A stretch of 64,000 nt of DNA from Cornus controversa (Eukaryota > Streptophyta > Magnoliopsida > Cornales > Cornaceae), in NCBI GenBank assembly GCA_026545225.1, contig CM048848.1:43080806-43144805 (forward strand), in the 5' to 3' direction. Shown here in pieces: positions 31,997-43,538 of this stretch (position 1 is the first letter of the stretch; every line of letters begins with the position of its first letter). The position numbers and the translations under genes were made by a program. The notes beneath the pieces are model-generated. The model was not told where the DNA came from, ran no database searches, and saw nothing but the letters and a program-made list of their open reading frames with translations.

Positions 31997-34140
31997 GTAA
32001 AAGACAGAGCGCAAAAGAGCTGATTTTGGGAAAAGGCAATGTAGTGGGAAGTTTCTCACTCCTCTATGAATGACATACTTTGGACCGATCCATCAATGGA
32101 CAAATTTGGTATCACATGAGCTAATTATTTAGAAGGAAATTGAACTTTGTTGTTCTACAGAGTACAAAAGTTTTTTTTTTTTTTTTTCCTTTTTTTTTCT
32201 TTTCTAGTTGGTAAAAATAGTACAAACGTTATTATTATTATTATTTTTTCAGTAACTGTGAGTACAGACACCTTGAAAGTACCAAAAACTGATTATGTAA
32301 TGTAACCAAGTAAGATTAATTTGTGAAGACAATTGAATAAGAAATTTGACTAGAAGAGCAATCTCATCCCAAGCAACTTTAGCTCTAGTTATTTTCATCC
32401 CCATCTTCAGCAACCCCCGTGTCTCATGAATATGTAACTAAAAGTGTGTCTCGACTGTTCCTTCTTGTGATACTTGTTTCTTTATAGTAGATACATGAAT
32501 AATATGCTATTTAGGAATGAATTCAAAGGCTCAGTTATGTTAATAATGGTTCTAATTGTATATTTTTTATTGATTTTAAAGCAATATCATGGAAGCCTTT
32601 TGAGCATCATGAGCTTTTATCCACAATTAATTACTTTTAAATTCAACAATCGATGAGATAATTTAATATCTTTACGGTTAACTGATTCATCACAGAGCAA
32701 ACGGTGCTCTGTGATGACTGGTAGTTGCTTGCTTGTTCAAAACCGTTTTGGAGATTCAGTCTTTTTATTTATAATACAAAAATACTATTTTAGCCTTGTA
32801 CCTTGTCTTATATACCAAATTACATTTTTTTGGAAAAATATTAGTATGTACTTGGTTAATTTGGTACTGTTGGATACATTTCATAATAATTTTTGATTGA
32901 TTTATTTTCTTAAATTTGAGTTTTAAAATTTGAGTAGAAAAGTTAAGATTTTTTTTTGAGTTTGATATCTAAACAAGGTGGGTTGGAGAAATTTAAGGAA
33001 AGGCAACGACCAGGTAATTCATCCAAAAAAAATAAAAAACAAAAAAAGTGCTCATTTCTTTGAGAGTAATTTCTCAACAAAAACAAAAAAGGGGTTGGAT
33101 TAAGATTATAATAACAAAAGGAAACAAGCATACACTATACAAGTGGCATTATCCGATTTAATACATTCATTACTTTTTCATATGATCGTTATTAGGCTAA
33201 CTATGTCATGTGAAAAACAAGTGAATTTTGAAAAACAAACAAGAACATCTTATACAACAGAAATGAGAATGATAAGATGAATAGTTGAGGTGACCAAAAA
33301 CAATAAAGTCATTAATAAAAGAGTAAGAGATAAGTTAAGTGACACGTATCAACTACAAAAATAAGCGAGAGGCAGTATTACCCGCGGGACTTCAAGTTGT
33401 AGCAACATGGCTAGCAACACAGTTTAAAGATGCAAAGGTTGGGAAAGCTTGATGTTATGGATGAAATACGGGATTATGAATTGAATTAAAAGTTGGTTTT
33501 GATCATACAATAACCCAAAAATAAAAATAAAAACATTTGCATATGAGGAACCAAATTCGATCATAACAAAAGTTTTTTTTGTTTTTTTTTTTTGATGACT
33601 TTCATTAAGATCAAGTCAGTTAAGCATAAGAAAAGAATTTTGAAATAAAATTGTGTAATCCATCATTACTAGATGTATCATTGTTTGATAATTAATAGGG
33701 CGTCTTATAATAAGATATTTAATTCCTTTAATATATATAATATCAAGACATATGTCAGAGATGTATCAACACAGAGCCAATTTATAGATTTATTGTTTGC
33801 CATTCTATCTTGTCTTCAAATTTCTTACTTTATCATAGTCAAGTATTCAATTGTCTTAAAAGAAAAGAAAAGAAAGAAGTATTCAATCGGTGTTGAAGTA
33901 TTTTGGTATTTCCAAAGCACACAACATCTGTACTCTATTCAATTGCCTCTCAATTAAGCAGTCCTAGGTTCGACTCTCAGCAAAAGCAATTTCACCAAAG
34001 AGCTTAAGTAGCTCATCTGATGCCAATCTAAGCATTGAATTTAATTCTTGATTGAAAAATCTACCAAATTTAATTATTTCAGTAATTGGTAAATTCAATA
34101 TAAAACTTGAAGTGGAATTTTGTAATTCGATACATGTTAA
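31997..34140. other. Non-coding spacer, duplicated at 43.54-45.64 kb
   Basis: 32128-34140 matches 43545-45640 closely. No gene, only the short frame at 32495. Unit I lacks about 65 bp near 33370 (present at about 44.71-44.77 kb). Confidence 0.55.
32495..32656 (+). CDS. Doubtful short ORF, copy 3 (MNNMLFRNEF)
   Basis: 53 codons, MNNMLFRNEFKGSVMLIMVL then a hydrophobic run and a Tyr/Phe-rich tail. The copy at 43835 has the same length and nearly the same sequence. I do not recognise it. Confidence 0.15.
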   Translation: MNNMLFRNEFKGSVMLIMVLIVYFLLILKQYHGSLLSIMSFYPQLITFKFNNR

Positions 34141-35152
34141 GAAAAATTCATCTCCCAAATCTATCACAACCAAAGACACTACGACAAGACTTTGTTTAAT
34201 GCATTACAGTTTAGAAGTAATGAAATGCCTTAATTGATCCACCTACAAACCATCTCATTGATTTTATTTTATTTATTCGATGCAAATATTTTTCCTCTAT
34301 ACATAGAAAATAACAAAATGCACATGACTAACATTCACACAGATAAACTATATAATACGTGCTATAAAGCCTAGGAACCAAAATCTGAATTTAACTAACT
34401 CGAAATCAAATCCTAATATATAGTATTAAACATATAAATTATAATGAAAATCAGCAAGGAGCCATTGCCAGGGCAACCATGTGTTTCAGAAGGAGCACCC
34501 TTCCAGATCCAAGCACGACATATCCAGAGCTCTTGATCTCAGCTTTTCCACACCATGCATTTTCACCTTGTGTTTCACATAATTTTGGAATAAACCGTCA
34601 AGTTTGTATCATTATCATCATCAAATTTTAATTATGCTAGCAATCAACATTCATTCAAGGAAAAGTCTATTCTCAAAACCATCAAAATTGATAAAAAAAT
34701 AAAAACAAGTAGTCAATCATGTAAGCTAAATCAAGGGTTCAAAAGAGTTGCTTCCTATCATTGAATGCAATGACGAAGACTTCTTGTAATATGTCCAGTA
34801 CAAATCTTTTCTAATAGTTTAAGCTGTCAATAAAAGTGGTGCTTTTAACATGTTATAAGCGGATGTAACATACTAAGTGCTTCAACATAGAGCATGTAAT
34901 CGTAGTGAGTTTAAATTGAAACACTTCTTTCATGAGGAAAAAGATGCAATGGCTTTGAAAGAATTGAAAGAGGAATTGTGTGAGATGAAAATATGAAGCT
35001 AACAACCAGTTTAAGACAACAATTGACATGCTATAGTTTTCTGAATACAAAAGGCCAAGTACTTTGCAGTTTTTTGAAATTTTCTACATTGTAATGAAAC
35101 GCACTTCTAAACTAAGCATTTATGATACAAGTAATAGAAGTAACAATAAAAC
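34141..35152. other. RLP2 3' flank
   Basis: Matches the flanks of RLP1 and RLP3. The RLP2 stop lies in a donor-like TGG|TAGGTT (intron start at 35156), and an acceptor-like GATTGCTAG ends at 34637, giving a possible 520-bp 3' intron. The conserved 40-codon frame lies at about 34605-34485, minus strand. Confidence 0.5.
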
Positions 35153-38100
35153 CTACCATTTGCGGATTGCTCTTCTGTTTTTCACGCATGGTAATCTGTA
35201 TACTACTTTGTCCACGAAACTGAAGTACACATCAGTCCAAGCTTTTCTTGTTGCTATGATCAAGAAAGGACCCAGAAGTCCAACAGCAAATCCCAAGCCA
35301 GCACTCAAGTAAAACCAGTTGCCAATGAAGACATCACCATTGTCATTCTCAACAGTCTTTGGTTGCTCTGAAGCCTCACCTTGGCATTTAACAACAAGGG
35401 GAGCTCCACAAAGGCCAGGATTTCCAGCATAAGCAGACTCATTAAAGGTCGTCATCTGCCCCGTATAAGGGACTCTACCAGAGAAGTTATTATCTGATAG
35501 ATCCAGATAACTCAAAAATGTTAATGACGGCATGCTTGGAGGAATTGCACCCGAGAGCTTATTACTTGACAGATCAAGAGATGATAATTGACGCAAACTT
35601 GAAATGTTTTCTGGAATTTGGCCGCTGATTTGGTTACTTGACAGGTTCAAGGCCACCAAGCCTGACAATTTTGTTATATCCACTGGAAAGTCTCCATTTA
35701 AACTGTTTTCAGACAGGTCAATGGAGGTCACCAAGGACAGAGTCTTGGTGTATTTTTCAATTCCACCTTTTATTTGCACATCCAAGCTTTCCATGTAGTA
35801 CTTTTTGAAAATAGAAGAAATGTGCCCATATAATAGATATTGGTTTTCTTTGTGCTCTTGTGCCATAGCTTCCAGGTCACCCAAGCTGGCTGGAATGCTA
35901 CCAGTCAAATTGTTATGAGCAAGGTCAAGGATTTGCAGTGAACGTAAATGTGAAAGCTCAGAGGAAATTCCTCCAGAAAATGCATTCGACCTCAACTTCA
36001 GAATTCTAAGGTTAGCAAAAGCAACTCCAAACCATGTTGAAATATTACCGGATAAATTGTTGTTTGCAAGATCAAGGGTCTCTAAACTTAATAAATTCAT
36101 GAAAGAAGTGGGAACTTCTCCTGAAAACATGTTGTCATTTATATGGATTGATTGAAGTTGTTTCAACTTACCCAAAGAACTTGGAATCACCCCAGACAAA
36201 CTGTTGTTTCCAAGGTCTAAAACCATTAGGGAAGAACAATTCCCTAACCTTGAAGGAATATTTCCGGTTAAGTGATTTTTAGAAAGATCAATGACTTCAA
36301 GGGAGATCATTTCTCCAATGGTGGAAGGTATTTGTCCAATTAGTTGGTTATTGGAAATAGAGAGAAAGATCAACTCTGGCATAGATTCACTAATATTATG
36401 AGGGATTGGACCGGAAAATTGATTATTGGAGAGATCTAACAGCTGTAGATTTGAAGAAATATCCCAAAACCAGGCTGGTATAGAACTTGAAATGCTAGCA
36501 TTTGAGAAATCAAGGAACATGAGGTCCTTTTGAGATTCAAGCCAAGCAGGAAATGAAGGACCCAAGTGACATGAACCCATGCTAAGATCCATAACTTGGA
36601 ATGGAGGGACCCAATTGGAACTGACATTCAAAATGAAGGAATTTGAGGAGAAGACTAAGCTCTCCAGCTGCCTTAGCTTCACAAAATGCACTTCTGAGAT
36701 GGTACCTTTCAATTGATTGGAAGAAACATCCAAGACAAACAATTTTGAAAGCTGCCCAAAACTGTCTGGGAGAGTCCCAGTTAATTTGTTCCCTTGAAGT
36801 GCCACATAGGTTAAATTTTGCAGTGTTCCTAGAGAAGTAGGGATGGGACCTTCAAGCAAGTTAGAGTTCACTTCAAGGCGCACAAGATTCTCAATCTCAC
36901 CCAACCATTCCGGCAATTTACCAATTAGCCTATTATTGTTCAATCTCAAGTACAAAAGACTAGGTAAAGGACTCTTGGATACACAGTTTCTATCCCCTTC
37001 AAGTAATTCAGGTAAACTTCCTGTCAAATTATTAAGAGCTAAATCAAGATATATCATATTGCAAAGTCTACCAATGGAGCTAGGGATTCCACCCTCTACA
37101 TTATTAGCAAAAAGTACAAACTCAGTGAGAAATGTCATGTTCCCAATGGAAGAAGGAAGTTTCCCATGTAATTTATTTGAGGCAAAATTGAGAACCTCTA
37201 TCTTTCTCCAGCTTCCCCTGAACAGGTCAAAGCAGCCAGCACTAAGGTTAGTGTTGCCTGCAAGGTTTAAGTACTGTAAGCTTGGAAGCTCACTGAGTCC
37301 AAGCGGAATCCTTCCATGCAAGGCACTAAAACTCATATCGACATATCCAAGATTGCTAAGATTTGCAAGCCAATTGGGGAACTTCGAGTTGAAGCTGTTA
37401 CAACTAATATCTATAACTTCAAGTGAAGTGAAATTAATAGAAGAAGTAAGAGATAAAATGGATCCAGACAGACTACAAGCTGAAAGATGCAACTCTGTTA
37501 AAAATGGGAGTGTTTTTAGTACCTCCACCCAGCTTGAACCCACCAAAGATAGATTAACTAGGTTCATCTCAAGATATTTTAGTGAAACAAGTCCAGTCAT
37601 CCATTGAAGATTATCAACACTTAGACTGCAGATTTCAGAAGAAACATCAAGATATTTCAGGCTAGACAGGTTTCCCAAATTGGGAGGAATTATGCCACTA
37701 AACCCCGCATTAGAGAGGTTTAAATATCTCAAATTTTTCAGTGAACCAAAGAATTCAGGAATTGGAATGTATTGAAATGTGTTGAAACTCAAGTCTAAAT
37801 GTGTCAAAGACTCAAGTTTAAGCAATGAAGGCCTAATCTCTCCACTCAAGTTCCAAAATCCATACCTGGTAGCAGAATCAAAATATGAAAATGGGTTGTG
37901 AAGATCAAGTACCGTGACAGCTCCAGTACTATTATCACACATAGTCCCTCGCCACTGACAACAGTTGCTTCCATGCCAGGATGAGAGCCGGTTCTCAGGA
38001 TCTTTGAGGCCATTTTTGAATTCAATAAGAGCTTCACGATTTGATTCTAAACAGTCTCTGACATTCTCATCACAGTTACAAGCAAATTTTGTTGTTATGA

Positions 38101-38221
38101 TATTGATAATAGCGAAAATCAGATAAAGAACTAAAATTCTCACCATTAGTACAACAAGGGAATTATTGAAGTAGAGAAAGCAAGGAAATTTCACGTATAA
38201 TATCAATTTTTTTATAAGCAA
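35153..38221 (-). CDS. LRR receptor-like protein (RLP2), EIX-type
   Basis: An intact frame of up to 1022 residues, very close to RLP1 by eye. The likely start is Met26 (38146), giving the signal peptide MVRILVLYLIFAIIN. The LRRNT with CCQW, the LRR array, an island (YGHISSIFKKYYMESLDV) about seven residues longer than in RLP1, the LCGAPLVVKC cap, an acidic stretch, the GxxxG transmembrane helix and a tail ending RRAIRKW are all present, with no kinase. Relative to RLP1 and RLP3, 46 residues (about two LRRs) are missing in frame at about 36437, between two copies of the LL..S.NQ repeat motif. That is what slippage or unequal exchange between LRRs would give. The expected role is an apoplast-facing plasma-membrane receptor needing a SOBIR1-type partner. 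The shorter array could alter ligand recognition. Confidence 0.92.
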   Translation of the reverse strand: MLIKKLILYVKFPCFLYFNNSLVVLMVRILVLYLIFAIINIITTKFACNCDENVRDCLESNREALIEFKNGLKDPENRLSSWHGSNCCQWRGTMCDNSTGAVTVLDLHNPFSYFDSATRYGFWNLSGEIRPSLLKLESLTHLDLSFNTFQYIPIPEFFGSLKNLRYLNLSNAGFSGIIPPNLGNLSSLKYLDVSSEICSLSVDNLQWMTGLVSLKYLEMNLVNLSLVGSSWVEVLKTLPFLTELHLSACSLSGSILSLTSSINFTSLEVIDISCNSFNSKFPNWLANLSNLGYVDMSFSALHGRIPLGLSELPSLQYLNLAGNTNLSAGCFDLFRGSWRKIEVLNFASNKLHGKLPSSIGNMTFLTEFVLFANNVEGGIPSSIGRLCNMIYLDLALNNLTGSLPELLEGDRNCVSKSPLPSLLYLRLNNNRLIGKLPEWLGEIENLVRLEVNSNLLEGPIPTSLGTLQNLTYVALQGNKLTGTLPDSFGQLSKLFVLDVSSNQLKGTISEVHFVKLRQLESLVFSSNSFILNVSSNWVPPFQVMDLSMGSCHLGPSFPAWLESQKDLMFLDFSNASISSSIPAWFWDISSNLQLLDLSNNQFSGPIPHNISESMPELIFLSISNNQLIGQIPSTIGEMISLEVIDLSKNHLTGNIPSRLGNCSSLMVLDLGNNSLSGVIPSSLGKLKQLQSIHINDNMFSGEVPTSFMNLLSLETLDLANNNLSGNISTWFGVAFANLRILKLRSNAFSGGISSELSHLRSLQILDLAHNNLTGSIPASLGDLEAMAQEHKENQYLLYGHISSIFKKYYMESLDVQIKGGIEKYTKTLSLVTSIDLSENSLNGDFPVDITKLSGLVALNLSSNQISGQIPENISSLRQLSSLDLSSNKLSGAIPPSMPSLTFLSYLDLSDNNFSGRVPYTGQMTTFNESAYAGNPGLCGAPLVVKCQGEASEQPKTVENDNGDVFIGNWFYLSAGLGFAVGLLGPFLIIATRKAWTDVYFSFVDKVVYRLPCVKNRRAIRKW

Positions 38222-38480
38222 GGAAATTTTGTCACTGTTTTAGAAGGGTCGTTGTTTCAAAAGGGTCAAAGAAAGAATATTAACATAGATAAGATCAGAA
38301 GATGAGAAATTATTGAAGAAGTCAAAGCAATTCACTTCATTTTAGATGAGTTGCTATCACTTTTTATTCTTTGATTTGACTATTACCTGATTGACAACAT
38401 TTTATCATAACTCTTCTCAAATATGTCCCATCTCTCAACCCTCGTGCCAGCCAACTCGACCATGCATGTTTTGATCTGAG
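38222..38480 (-). promoter_or_regulatory. RLP2 upstream region with W-boxes
   Basis: Similar to the RLP1 upstream DNA. W-box cores lie at 38264-38269 (GGTCAA), 38320-38325 (AGTCAA) and 38376-38381 (TTGACT). The 42-bp duplication found at RLP1 is absent. Confidence 0.45.
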
Positions 38481-39121
38481 GAGTGCTAGTGCGACTATCA
38501 CTTAACACTTCCTTCAGTTGGTTCAATCGCAACAGTATCATTAGTTTTCAACAATCACGGCCAGTGTGAAATAAAGAAAATATATATCGTAACAGTTGTA
38601 GGGATATATGTAAAGCCCATCAAAAGATTATATAATTGGTTAAAAAATTAATTATTGATGAAGTGAGTAAATGGATATAAATTAGATAGTTGGTTTTGTA
38701 GGTGGTTGTAGCAGTAAATGGAAATAAATGAGTTGGTTTCGTAGCAAATCAAGATTATTATTGAGTCCCATTGGTGCAAACGAATATGACAGTCGTAGTT
38801 GTAGTATTAAAGGGAAATAGATGAGGTAGTTGGTTTGGCATGCTGTTTTACTAGTAAATGCTCAAGCCTTTATAATGTGATTAGGTCACCACCTATTATA
38901 ACTCCTTTGAGGAGTGCTAGGGCAGTTTCTTAAGCCACTGTCTCTACACGGTTACTTTTTTTATTAGTTGAAAAATCAATGATAAAGTTTTATTTATTAT
39001 TGGTTGAAAATCATGGAAGGCGAGTGTGGAGCCAAAGTCGTTCTAACAATCTAGGGTTAAAAAAATTAATTATTGATGAAGTGCTAACAATCTAGACTTA
39101 AAAAAAGAAAAAATTACACCT
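38481..39121. other. RLP2 distal upstream flank and MITE left end
   Basis: Matches 11.07-11.56 kb up to about 38905. At 38912 a GAGGAGTGCTAGGGCAGT terminus begins, the same end as the MITEs at 24052 and (reversed) 25238, followed by a GTTGAAAAATCAATGATAAAG segment. The MITE is cut short at about 39000, where unit II begins. Confidence 0.5.
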
Positions 39122-39865
39122 AAGTCCTACTTTTACCTCCAAAAGACAAGTCATATAATTTTGTTTATAAGACCAATAAGTCCTACTTTTGAAACTATTT
39201 TACATTTAAATTCTAAACCACTCAATATTCCATTTATACCCTTACAAAATTAGACTAAAATTTTGCAATTATAATTTCGTAAGCCAAAAATTTATATTTG
39301 AATATTTAAATATATCTAATTTTTTCTACTAACAGTTAGATTTTTTTTCATTAATATATTTTTTATTTTCAAAAAAATTAGTATTTTTTTTTCAAAAGGA
39401 TAAATTTTTATTCAAATTGTTTCCAGAAAAAGAAATTATAATATTTTATTAATTTTTAAATATATATTTTTTTGTATATGAAAAATTAGTGTCGTAAAAT
39501 CTACAAAATATTTTTGGAATTAAATTTAATTAAATTATCAAAATAAATGTTCTTTTTTGTTTCAAAATAATAAAAGATTATTCAAATTATTTCAATAGAA
39601 AGAAATTAAAATATTTTATCAATTTTTAAACAGAATTTTTAATATTTGTGTATGAAAATTTATTGTAGTAAAATTTACAAAAAAAAAAAAATGGAATTGA
39701 ATTTTAATTATACTAATTCTAAATCTAATTTGGTAAGGGTATAAGCGAAAAGTTAAATGGTTTAGAACTTAAATAAAAAAAGGTTTCAAAAGTAAAAGTA
39801 AGACTTATTAGTCTTATAAAAAAAAATTTTGGACTTACTTCTATTTTGCATTGAAAAGTATGACT
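39122..39865. mobile_element. Fold-back element, unit II copy
   Basis: Same element as 26078-26810, with small indels such as TTAATTAAATTAT in the interior. Non-coding. Confidence 0.75.
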
Positions 39866-39899
39866 TAGTAAATGAAAATAAATGAGAAAAGTATGACTT

Positions 39900-40075
39900 A
39901 GTAAATGAAAATAAATGAGAGAGTTGGTTTTGTAGTAGTTTTAGTACTAAATGAAAATAAATGAGATAGTTGGTTTTGTAGTAGTTTTAATACTAAATGA
40001 AAATAAATGAGATAGTTGGTTTTGTAGTAGTTTTAGTACTAAATGAAAATAAATGAGATAGTTGATTTTGCAGCC
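39900..40075. repeat. 46-bp minisatellite, unit II
   Basis: Same unit as at 26846, with about three full copies plus a partial one, i.e. one more than in unit I. The reading frame over it is a repeat artefact. Confidence 0.85.
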
Positions 40076-41249
40076 AATCAAGATTATTTTTAGTCCTCTT
40101 GTTGCAAACCAATACGAAGGTTGTAGTTGCAGCAATAAATGAAAAATCATGAGGTAGTTGGTTTTGTAGGTTGTTGTTAGTAGTGAATGGCCAACCCTTT
40201 ATTACGTGATTAAGTCACCACCGACCCTAAATACACACATCGACAAGGGAACACTTGGGATTCTTGTTGACAAATTTGGGATTCTTGTTGACAAATTTTT
40301 ATATTTTGAAAACGTGTTTGATTACCACCTATACTACAGAATGTCTCATTTTCAATATATACATTCAAATTATAATTTATCTATTGATCTCTCAATAAAC
40401 TGCCCAATTGAAAAAATGTTCTTTTTTTAGTGGTAGATGGTTAAGAGTCTATTAGCATTGATACGAGGAGATAGGGAGCGAGAAAATGAGAGAGAGATCG
40501 AAATACTCTACTTTTTTTAAGACCCAAAAACATTAGTGTGGGGCAAGGATATATAGTAAGGTATTTTTAAAAATTTAGAGGAGATATTTTTAAAATTTTA
40601 ACAAAATATATAGGTCATAATATAAATAAAAAAAATTCAGTGAGGACGGAGTCCTCCACTGGACCCTTGTAGGTCCGTCCCAGCCTTCAATTGAGTCGCA
40701 TGCGTTTTTGATGTAATTTTGATGTAATTGTAAATATAAAAAAAACTGGATGACCGTTGATTGATGTAATTGTAAATGCAGGTTTCAGTATGAGAACAGT
40801 GATTTTGTACCAAATAAATATAAAATGTCTGAACATACTTAGGCTGAACACCTGTTGACAATATAAAATGCAAGAAAATATAATAATCAATTTAGTTATG
40901 GGCCACCCCATGGAGGAAAAAAAAATGTTGATTATCATTCTATGTATCTATTTGTTATTAATCAATCTAGTTCCTTCCAATGACATGAGCAATATGCAAT
41001 TTAGGAATGAATTTAAAGGCTCAATTATGTCAATTATCATTCTATGTACATGTATGAATATATATATATACATGCATGACCCTACAGTGGTTTCGTTACC
41101 ATATAGAGAGACAGACAATGACCAATTAAGAAAAAGCAGAGCATTAGATGAAGAAGACGAATGCCGGCAAATTTGACTTCATCCCGTCGTATCACCTGCT
41201 ATATTTAATTTTTTAAAGATATTTTTAATGTGTCAATTTTTGGCACTCT
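40076..41249. other. Upstream module block, unit II
   Basis: Copy of 26.99-28.13 kb with small indels. Non-coding except for the short frame at 40985. Confidence 0.5.
40985..41176 (+). CDS. Doubtful short ORF, copy 4 (MSNMQFRNEF)
   Basis: 63 codons, MSNMQFRNEFKGSIMSIIIL then a charged C-terminus ending EEDECRQI. The charged part is also open in the 27.87-kb copy but in a different frame relative to the start. Unrecognised. Confidence 0.13.
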   Translation: MSNMQFRNEFKGSIMSIIILCTCMNIYIYMHDPTVVSLPYRETDNDQLRKSRALDEEDECRQI

Positions 41250-41840
41250 TTTGTCTCTTACTTTTAATAAAAATTAAATTTCCTCTTTTTGTCAATACAT
41301 TAATTCGTCTCTGACGTATGTGTTCAAACTATCTAAATCTATCATCTTTCATTGTTTTGGTTTATGTCTTTTGCACCTAATTTAGCTCTTACACTTTTAT
41401 TATTAACCCTATAACTTCCTATTTATCTTAACACTTTCATTTTTGTTATTCGAAAGTGGTGTTATTATTTCTTTTTTAAAACCTAACAATCTGTTCCATA
41501 AAACATAGTTGGCTTAATAACGGTTTAATAGAAATTTCTTTTTAAATTATGTTGTCCATTTTTTTTCACCATCATCCAATTTTATTAGTTAAATCACTAC
41601 CTATGTCTCCATTCTTTTTGTAATATTGATCCAAAGTAACGAAAGTCGTTATTTTGGAAATTATTTCAATTTTCAAGTGTTATTATTATATTATCAAGAA
41701 ATTTACATTTCATATATTCTATTTTAGTTAAATTAATTCTCATTCCTTTGATTCTAAACATGTCTCCACATTTCTAATTTTCTTGCTAAGTTTCTTTAGA
41801 AACATCTAAATTCTAATATCACAATACACTAAAACAAAAG
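41250..41840 (-). pseudogene. RTE-type LINE reverse transcriptase tail, unit II
   Basis: Same relic as at 28130-28560 but longer. It keeps the segment reading TKMKVLR*IGSYRVNNKSVRAKLGA (with stops), which corresponds to the EMRMLRWMCG...VGVA part of the family. Non-functional. Confidence 0.8.
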
Positions 41841-42588
41841 CATGTTTTCACGACTCCTTTAGTACCTACAAAAAACAGAGATCGTGTACAATGCTTTTTC
41901 ATGACCCATGTTTTCAGCAGCTTATTAAATGTTGAAAATACGCCATAGTCACGGGTATGCACTTAATTGCCCCTTCAATATTTGTTTTAACGACTAAGTA
42001 GTACTTGGAGTTCAGGGTGAAAATTGTTCTGTTAATCTTGTAGTGTGTGTTCCTTGAACTGAAGGAGGAAATTGGAATTAAGCAGCTGCTGATTGTTCAC
42101 ATATGAGTGTTCCAAGTATTCTTTTCTTCTGTCATTAATTATTTTTAGGGGAAAAAAAAATATATATTTCCCTTTAATCCCTGCGATTCCGTGTGTGTTT
42201 CACGTTCAAATCTCTGATAATTGAATGTAACATAGCATGCAGTAATGTAAAACACAAACATATAAATTATGATCAAAATCTGTAAGAAGCCATTAGTGGG
42301 GCAACAGTGTACTTCACACCAAGCACCATTCCAAAACTCTTGATCTCAACCATTCTACGTCGTGCATTTTTAGCTTGTCCTTCACATAATTTAGAAGAAA
42401 CCGTCAAATTTGTATCATCATCATCATCAAATCTTAATTATGCCAGCAATCAACATTCATGTAGTATAGTTTTCTAAAAACAAAAGGCCCAGTACTTTAG
42501 AGATTCCTGAAAATTTTCACATTGCAATGAAATTCACTTCCAAACTAAGCTTTTATGATACAGGTTACAAAAATAATAAGAAAACTTA
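41841..42588. other. 3' flank of RLP wreck 2
   Basis: Shortened version of 28.56-30.49 kb. At about 42460 it jumps from the equivalent of 29055 to that of 30360, so about 1.3 kb is absent, including the solo-LTR site. The conserved 40-codon frame is broken here by a frameshift (minus strand, near 42395). Confidence 0.5.
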
Positions 42589-42827
42589 CCATTTGTGTAT
42601 TGATGTTATGTTTCTGACATACGGTAATCTGTATACTACTTTGTCCACAAAATTAAAGTATACATCACTCCAAGATTCTCTTATTGCTATGATCATGTAA
42701 GGAGTAAGAAGTCCAACAGCAAATCCCAAGCCAACACTCAAGTAAAACCATTTGTCAATGAAGTCCTCGCGATTGTCATTCTCAATAATTTTTGACTGAT
42801 CTGAATACTTACCTTGGCATTTGTCAA
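42589..42827 (-). pseudogene. RLP wreck 2, C-terminal piece
   Basis: Copy of the piece at 30488-30727, covering the juxtamembrane, transmembrane and tail region with the conserved TGGTAAGT end. The acidic segment reads like QGKYSDQSKII. It is followed directly by the TRIM LTR. No mid-LRR piece remains in this unit. Confidence 0.85.
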
Positions 42828-43538
42828 TGGAGAAAATATTATTGGAGTGATTTTAGTCTTGATAGAAGATTGATACGAGTGATTTATGATAATTGATTTT
42901 AGAAATCTTTCATCAATGTATTTTTCATATTCATGACTTGTATTCTTTCATCTATAAGTAGAGGTGGTCATTATAAACAAAACTAAGAGAGAAAACAATA
43001 AAAGTAATATAACCATTTAGGCTTCGTGTGCTTTGGATGGAGGTATCCATATCCCTGTGTTGTTTAATTCTTTATTTCTCACTTCAAATATATATTTTTT
43101 TATCAACATGGTATCAGAGCAGGTTTATCATACCCTGCTCTAGACTCTTCTCAGATTTTCGGATACTCCTCTCAGATCTTCAGATCAACTTATCTTGGGT
43201 CTCATGATCAAGTCGTCTCGAATCTTTAAATGAACTCGTCCCATATCTTTGGCAACTTTGTATTTAGTCTCAAGTTTGACACTTTCAGTTAAAATTTTCG
43301 TATACCAACTTGAGGGGAGGTGTTAAAAAATATATTATAATGTTTTGGAGAATATATTATAGGAATGATTTAAGTCTTGATAGAAGATTGATATGAGTGA
43401 TTTATGAGATTGATTTTAGGAACTCTCAATCAATGTAATTATCATATTTTTCACTTGTATTCTTCACCTATAAATAGAGATAGTTATTGTAAACAAAATT
43501 AAGAGAGAATACAATAAAAATATAACCCTTTGAATTTT
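42828..43538 (+). mobile_element. TRIM element of the second family, unit II copy
   Basis: First LTR 42828-43108, primer site 43109-43120, purine tract 43311-43320, second LTR from 43321 and cut short at about 43538. It is the duplicated twin of 30728-31463. A small extra ATGTTTTGGAGAATAT segment near 43340 repeats the LTR start. Confidence 0.88.

Larger units (their letters stand above)
25960..38910. repeat. Tandem segmental duplication, unit I
   Basis: Order: fold-back element, 46-bp minisatellite, upstream block, LINE relic, RLP wreck with TRIM, flank, intact RLP2. The same order recurs in unit II, offset by about 13.0 kb at the left (25960 to 39001) and 11.4 kb at the right (35153 to 46598). 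The change in offset is explained by a deletion in unit II of DNA equivalent to 29055-30360 (with the solo LTR) and of about 0.6 kb around 31.45-32.13 kb. Confidence 0.85.

Noticed and set aside
33955-34020. GGTTCGACTCT near 33969 and 45371 as a tRNA or SINE B box
   Set aside because: No A box at the right distance and no cloverleaf; one B-box-like word is not enough.
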